DNA from: Betaproteobacteria bacterium | Lineage (GTDB): Bacteria; Pseudomonadota; Gammaproteobacteria; Burkholderiales; SG8-39 | DNA: 19,381 bases | Assembly (NCBI GenBank): GCA_016713125.1 | Contig: JADJPT010000034.1 | Coordinates: forward strand, 1 to 19,381 | Direction: 5' to 3' | Shown here: positions 14,506-19,381 of the stretch, piece by piece | Layout of the letters: the number at the start of each line of letters is the position of its first letter | Numbering within the stretch: position 1 is the stretch's first letter | Position numbers and translations under genes: made by a program | The notes under the pieces: generated by a model | Told to the model about the DNA's origin: nothing | What the model saw: only the letters and a program-made list of their open reading frames with translations | Databases searched by the model: none

Positions 14506-15512
14506 GCGATTCTCACCAGTTGTTTTCCGAAGTTCCTGCCCTGCAGCAGGTCGATGAAGCCTTGCGGGGCGTTGTCTATGCCTTCGACGATCGACTCGCG
14601 GTATTTCAGCTTGCCGGCGGCGATCAGCGCGGCCAGCGCCTTGATGCCCTCGGGGTAGCGGCTGGCCCAGTCGAACACGATCATGCCCTGCACCTTGATG
14701 CGGTTCACCAGGATGGCGCGCACCATCTTCATCGCGTAGGGCTCGGTGCTGTTGTAGTCGGAGATCATGCCGCACAGGACCATGCGCGAGAACGGGTTCA
14801 TGCGCGCCATCACGGTGTCCATGATCTCGCCGCCCACGTTCTCGAAGTACACGTCGACGCCGCCGGGCGCGGCGGCCTTGAGCTGCTCGCGCAGGTTTCC
14901 GGCCTTGTAGTCCAGGCAGGCGTCGAAGCCCAGCTCCTTGACCGTGTACTCGCACTTGCCCGGTCCGCCGGCGATGCCGACCACGCGGCAGCCCGCGGCC
15001 TTGCCCAGCTGCCCGACCACGCTGCCCACCGCGCCCGAGGCGGCCGACACCACCAGGGTGTTGCCGGCGCGCGGCTGGCCGATCTCGTACAGACCGAAGT
15101 ACGCCGTCAGGCCCGGCATGCCGAGCACGCCCAGGTAATACGACAGCGGCGCGCGCTTGCCGTCGACCTTGTTGAGCTCCGTGCCGCGCGCCACGCCGTG
15201 GGTCTGCCAGCCCAGTTGCGTGAGCACGTGCTCGCCGGGCTTGAAACCCGGGTGCTTGGATTCCAGCACCTCGCCCACCGTCTGGCCCTGCATGACCTCG
15301 CCTATCTCCACGCCCTTGGCGTAGCTCTTGGCGTCGCTCATGCGGCCGCGCATGTAGGGATCGAGCGACAGCCACAGGTTCTTCACCAGCACGTCGCCCT
15401 CGTTGAGGGCCGGCAGCGCGGCCTCGACCATCCTGAAGTTGCCCGGCTCGACCCAGCCCTGCGGCCGCGAGGCGAGCGTCCAGGCGCGTGAAACGACCGC
15501 GGCGGCGGCCAT
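14502..15512 (-). CDS. NADP-dependent oxidoreductase, CurA/PTGR-like MDR family
   Basis: A 336-residue zinc-independent medium-chain reductase of the CurA/prostaglandin reductase group, which reduces the C=C of alpha,beta-unsaturated ketones and aldehydes with NADPH. Signatures are LSLDPYMRGRM (48-58), GMPGLTAYFG (131-140), and the Rossmann segment VSAASGAVGSVVGQLGK (about 155-171), followed by FENVGG. The start at 15512 is 1 nt after the small acyl-CoA dehydrogenase stop, and its stop overlaps the GST start. It is complete and unremarkable. Its place between a dehydrogenase pair and a GST suggests processing of an enone or detoxification. Confidence 0.93.
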   Translation of the reverse strand: MAAAAVVSRAWTLASRPQGWVEPGNFRMVEAALPALNEGDVLVKNLWLSLDPYMRGRMSDAKSYAKGVEIGEVMQGQTVGEVLESKHPGFKPGEHVLTQLGWQTHGVARGTELNKVDGKRAPLSYYLGVLGMPGLTAYFGLYEIGQPRAGNTLVVSAASGAVGSVVGQLGKAAGCRVVGIAGGPGKCEYTVKELGFDACLDYKAGNLREQLKAAAPGGVDVYFENVGGEIMDTVMARMNPFSRMVLCGMISDYNSTEPYAMKMVRAILVNRIKVQGMIVFDWASRYPEGIKALAALIAAGKLKYRESIVEGIDNAPQGFIDLLQGRNFGKQLVRIA

Positions 15513-15513
15513 C

Positions 15514-16647
15514 TCAGGCCACCTTGTCCAGCGCCGCGAAGCGCTCGAGGTGGTGGTCGGCGTCGCCGAACTGCTGCGCGATCATGGTCAGGCGGCGGAA
15601 CGTGTGGCTGACCTTCATCTCCTCGGTCATGCCCATGCCGCCGTGCAGCTGTATGGCCTCCTGGCTGACGTGCCGGCAGGCGTCGGCGATGCGGATCTTG
15701 GCCGCCGAGATCAGGCGCTTCCTCTCGCCGGCGTCCTTCTCGCTGTCGACCCTGGCGCAGGCCATGCAGGCCATCGAACGCGCCTGCTCCCAGCTGATCA
15801 CCATGTCGACCATGCGGTGCTGCAGGGCCTGGAAGGCGCCGATCGGCACGCCGAACTGCTTGCGCGTCTTGATGTACTCGAGCGTGGCGTCGTTGGCGTA
15901 CTTGATCGCGCCCACCGCCTCGGCGCACAGCAGCGCGGTGGCGAAGTCGACCACCGCCTCGATGTGCGCCAGGCCCTCGCCCGGCTTGCCGATCAGCGCA
16001 TCGGCGCCCAGCTGCACGCCCTTGAAGCCGACGTCGGCGGCGCGCAGCTCGTCGATGGTGCGGTAGGCCTTCATGCTCACGCCGGCCGCCCTGGCGTCGA
16101 CCAGGAACAGGCTGATGCCGCGGTCGCCGTCGTTCGAGGTGCGCGCCGACACCACCAGCTGGTCGGCCTGCGGCGCGCCGATCACCACCTGCTTGACGCC
16201 GTCCAGCGTCCAGCCGGCGCCCGATTCTTCGCCGCGACCTCGACGTGCGCGAGGTCGTAACGCGCCCCGGCTTCGGTCTGCGCGTAGGCCATCTTTCAGT
16301 TCGCCCGACGCCACCGCCGGGAGGATCGCCTTCTTCTGCGCCTCGCTGCCGGCGCGCGCGACGAACTGCGCCGCCGTCACGGTCGGCAGGTAGGGCTCGA
16401 CCACCAGGCCGGCGCCCATGCATTCCATGACGCTCATCAGGTCCACGGCGCCGCCGCCGAAGCCCTCGTAGTCCGGCGAGAACGGCAGGCCCAGCAGGCC
16501 CATCTCGGCCAGCGTGCCCCACACCTCGGCGCTGTAGCCCTCGGCGCTGGCGACGTACTTGCGCGTCTCGAAGTCGTAGTCCTTGTCGATGAAGCGCTTG
16601 ATCGAGTCGGCGAGCAGCTGCTGCTCTTCGTTGTAATCGAAATTCAT
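15514..16647 (-). CDS. Acyl-CoA dehydrogenase, small (PimD-like) subunit, with internal frame excursion
   Basis: A 377-residue flavoprotein of the acyl-CoA dehydrogenase family. It begins MNFDYNEEQQLLADSI and has LGLPFSPDYEGFGGG, the C-terminal IQLHGGMGMTEEMK and FRRLTMIAQQFGD. The frame is open throughout, but about 22 codons (16293 to ~16230) are out of register and read as Arg-rich residues. In the shifted frame they give MAYAQTEAGARYDLAHVE, the conserved FAD/substrate loop. One extra base in the run around 16293-16296 and one missing near 16225-16231 explain it. No Glu is seen at the helix-G or C-terminal catalytic positions, so it is probably the partner of the large subunit. It starts 13 nt after that gene, with AGGAAAG as ribosome site. 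Confidence 0.87.
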   Translation of the reverse strand: MNFDYNEEQQLLADSIKRFIDKDYDFETRKYVASAEGYSAEVWGTLAEMGLLGLPFSPDYEGFGGGAVDLMSVMECMGAGLVVEPYLPTVTAAQFVARAGSEAQKKAILPAVASGELKDGLRADRSRGALRPRARRGRGEESGAGWTLDGVKQVVIGAPQADQLVVSARTSNDGDRGISLFLVDARAAGVSMKAYRTIDELRAADVGFKGVQLGADALIGKPGEGLAHIEAVVDFATALLCAEAVGAIKYANDATLEYIKTRKQFGVPIGAFQALQHRMVDMVISWEQARSMACMACARVDSEKDAGERKRLISAAKIRIADACRHVSQEAIQLHGGMGMTEEMKVSHTFRRLTMIAQQFGDADHHLERFAALDKVA

Positions 16648-16660
16648 GTCTGTGCCTTTC

Positions 16661-17845
<1,185 letters not shown>

Positions 17846-17858
17846 GAGGTGCTCCTAA

Positions 17859-17886
17859 TGAGATGCCGATGCTGAGATGCCGATGC
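17859..17886 (-). repeat. Perfect 14-bp tandem duplication in the acyl-CoA dehydrogenase leader
   Basis: TGAGATGCCGATGC is repeated exactly twice (17859-17872, 17873-17886), 13 bp before the start codon at 17845. A degenerate third unit (GGGATGCGGG) follows. The rest of the 17846-17946 gap holds a short GGCGG/CCGCC inverted repeat and no clear promoter or gene. Confidence 0.95.
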
Positions 17887-17946
17887 GGGATGCGGGTTCC
17901 GGTGCGCGGGCGGTCTTCGCTGCGGGCCGCCTTGGGGGCACGTAGT

Positions 17947-18951
17947 TTAGCGGAGCGAGAAGTCGACCACCATCCGGCCGGTGACCTTCGCCGCGATCAG
18001 GTCCTCGAACACCTGCGGCAGGGCGTCGAAGGCGATCGGACGCGCGATGCGCGCCAGGTGGCGCGGCCGCAGGTCGGTGCCCAGGCGCCCCCAGATGCGT
18101 TCGCGCAGGGGGATCGGGCTGTTGGCATACACGCCGATCAGGCGCACGCCGCGCAGGATGAAGGGCAGCACGCTGCCCTTGAACTCGATGCCGCCGGCGT
18201 TGCCGAACGAGGCGATCACCCCCTCGCGCTGCATGGTCCGCGTCAGCCAGCCGAGCTGCTCGCCGCCCACCGAGTCGATGGCGCCCTGCCACATGGGCTT
18301 TTCCAGCGGACGGGTGCCGAACTCGAAAGTCTTGCGGTCGATCACCCGGCTGGCGCCCAGCTCGCGCAGGTAAGGCTCGGCCTCGGGTTTGCCCGACAGC
18401 GCCACCACCTCGTAGCCGCGCGCCGACAGCAGGTCGATGGCGATCGAGGCCGCCCCGCCGGTGGCGCCGTTGACCAGCACCGGGCCGTTGCCCGGCGCCA
18501 GGCCGTTGTGCTCCATCAGGTCGATGGACAGCGCGGTGGTGTAGCCGGCCACGCCGATCGCCATGCTTTCGAACGGCGACAGGCCGCCGGGCAACTTGAT
18601 CAGCCAGTCGCCCGGAAAGCGGTTGATCTCCTGGTAGCCGCCGTCGTGGTCGGCGCCCAGGCCCGAGCCGTGCGCGATCACCGTGTCGCCGGGCGCGAAG
18701 CGCGCGTCGGCGGACTCCAGCACCTCGGCGCACACATCGATGCCGACGCTGACCGGGAAGCGGTTGGCGACCTTGGCCTTGCCCAGCGCGGTCAGCGCGT
18801 CCTTGTAGTTCACGCTGGCATGCAGCGCCCGCACCACGACGTTGCCCTCGTCGAGGTCCTCGCGCCGCATCTCGGCGAAACGTCCGAGGCCGAACTTGCC
18901 GCCCTCGAACACGCGGTAGGCGCGGATGGTCTGGGTATCGCGGGTATTCAT
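17947..18951 (-). CDS. AcuI/YhdH-like MDR family oxidoreductase (acrylyl-CoA reductase type)
   Basis: A 334-residue zinc-independent medium-chain dehydrogenase of the AcuI/YhdH group, whose members reduce acrylyl-CoA to propionyl-CoA with NADPH. The group motif SVNYKDALTALGKAKV spans 46-61. IDVCAEVLES follows, and the Rossmann motif is NGATGG at 161-166. The C-terminus IAAKVTGRMVVDF is as in YhdH. It lies 34 nt after the partial SDR and about 100 bp before the acyl-CoA dehydrogenase. The upstream AGAGAGACGG is a weak ribosome site. A role in reducing an enoyl-CoA or acrylyl-CoA made in the pathway is plausible; it could also be a general quinone/enone reductase. Confidence 0.92.
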   Translation of the reverse strand: MNTRDTQTIRAYRVFEGGKFGLGRFAEMRREDLDEGNVVVRALHASVNYKDALTALGKAKVANRFPVSVGIDVCAEVLESADARFAPGDTVIAHGSGLGADHDGGYQEINRFPGDWLIKLPGGLSPFESMAIGVAGYTTALSIDLMEHNGLAPGNGPVLVNGATGGAASIAIDLLSARGYEVVALSGKPEAEPYLRELGASRVIDRKTFEFGTRPLEKPMWQGAIDSVGGEQLGWLTRTMQREGVIASFGNAGGIEFKGSVLPFILRGVRLIGVYANSPIPLRERIWGRLGTDLRPRHLARIARPIAFDALPQVFEDLIAAKVTGRMVVDFSLR

Positions 18952-18966
18952 CGCTTGCCGTCTCTC

Positions 18967-18990
18967 TTCTGGTTCAAATTCTGGTTCAAA
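18967..18990 (-). repeat. Perfect 12-bp tandem duplication over the SDR stop
   Basis: TTCTGGTTCAAA occurs twice back to back (18967-18978, 18979-18990). The second copy contains the stop codon of the SDR (18986-18988), so the duplication extends the intergenic gap to the reductase without altering either protein. Confidence 0.95.
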
Positions 18991-19381
18991 CTATGGTGAC
19001 GCCGCCGTCGGCGACGATGCACTGCCCGGTCATGAAGGCCGCCGCCTTCGAGGCGAGGAACACGGCGATGCCGCCGATGTCCTGCGGCTCGCCGATGCGC
19101 CGCAGCGGCGTGCCGGCCTCGCGCGCGGTGCGCAGTTTCTCGTCCTCCCACAGCGCGCGGGCGAAATCGGTCTTCACCAGGCCGGGCGCGATGGCGTTGA
19201 CGCGCACGTTCTTCGGCCCCCACTCGGCGGCCAGGTTCTTGACCAGCATGTGGTCGGCCGCCTTGGAGATGCCGTAGGCGCCGATGATGGTGTTGGCCTT
19301 CAGGCCGGCGATCGAACCGACCATGATCACCGAGCCGCCGCCGCGTTCGGCCATGCCGGGGATCACCAGGTTCGACAGCCA
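18986..19381 (-). CDS. SDR family oxidoreductase, 3' part only
   Basis: The C-terminal 131 residues of a classical SDR; the start and the TGxxxGxG cofactor motif lie beyond the right edge. Seen are the catalytic Ser in MVGSIAGL, the YGISK (Y and K of YxxxK), NVRVNAIAPGLVKTDFA after the active site, and a typical C-terminal MTGQCIVADGGVTIV. The branch is close to the FabG-like and dehydrogenase/reductase-4 (DHRS4)-like SDRs. It is the first visible gene of the minus-strand operon, 34 bp before the AcuI-like reductase. Not disrupted in the visible part. Confidence 0.92.
   Translation of the reverse strand, partial: WLSNLVIPGMAERGGGSVIMVGSIAGLKANTIIGAYGISKAADHMLVKNLAAEWGPKNVRVNAIAPGLVKTDFARALWEDEKLRTAREAGTPLRRIGEPQDIGGIAVFLASKAAAFMTGQCIVADGGVTIV

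Noticed and set aside
17905..17935. GGCGG/CCGCC inverted repeat after the AcuI-like reductase as a terminator
   Set aside because: Only a 5-bp stem with a 12-nt loop and no T-run; such pairs are frequent by chance at this GC content.

Overview
The window comes from a very GC-rich genome whose codons are strongly biased to G/C at third positions. It carries a complete tripartite TRAP transporter, several short-chain dehydrogenases and acyl-CoA dehydrogenases, and tightly packed catabolic operons. This points to a catabolically versatile soil or water betaproteobacterium of the order Burkholderiales (Alcaligenaceae- or Comamonadaceae-like). The placement is an inference from gene style, not a phylogenetic result. 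There are no rRNA or tRNA genes, CRISPR arrays, transposases or phage genes. No transcription factor gene is visible anywhere in the window.

There are four transcription units. (1) Plus strand, 1-1553: the 3' end of an aldehyde dehydrogenase (frameshifted as read), an SDR oxidoreductase and a PaaI-like hotdog thioesterase. (2) Minus strand, 7002-1676: a biotin carboxyl carrier protein (frameshifted as read), an HMGL-type biotin-dependent carboxyltransferase, a biotin carboxylase and a 4-hydroxyacetophenone-monooxygenase-like Baeyer-Villiger monooxygenase. (3) Plus strand, 7250-10852, divergent from unit 2 across a 247-bp regulatory gap: a TRAP transporter (binding protein, small and large membrane subunits) and an isochorismatase-type cysteine hydrolase. 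(4) Minus strand, 19381-10916: a nine-gene run of SDR, AcuI/YhdH-like reductase, large and small acyl-CoA dehydrogenases, CurA/PTGR-like reductase, Nu-class GST, SDR, alpha/beta hydrolase and MFS transporter. Junctions in its second half are 1-nt gaps or 4-nt start/stop overlaps.

Taken together this looks like a degradation island for a ketone- or ester-containing organic acid (inference). Uptake would be by TRAP and MFS carriers. A BVMO would turn a ketone into an ester and a hydrolase would cleave it. A heteromeric acyl-CoA dehydrogenase pair, SDRs and enoyl-type reductases would process the acyl chain, and a GST and an alkenal reductase would remove electrophilic intermediates. The most unusual part is the three-subunit biotin carboxylase. 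Its carboxyltransferase clearly belongs to the pyruvate carboxylase/oxaloacetate decarboxylase alpha family but lacks the substrate-binding motifs of that family, so its substrate is probably not pyruvate.

Non-coding structure is also notable. A 62-bp element occurs twice, once in each of the two convergent gene junctions (1591-1652 and 10859-10920). It has a conserved inner hairpin and an outer stem with two compensated base-pair swaps. Three perfect 11-14-bp tandem duplications sit exactly on gene boundaries (1105-1126, 17859-17886, 18967-18990). At least four single-base indels in three genes (near 61-76, 6833-6848, and 16225-16296) fall in homopolymer or GC runs and may be assembly errors.
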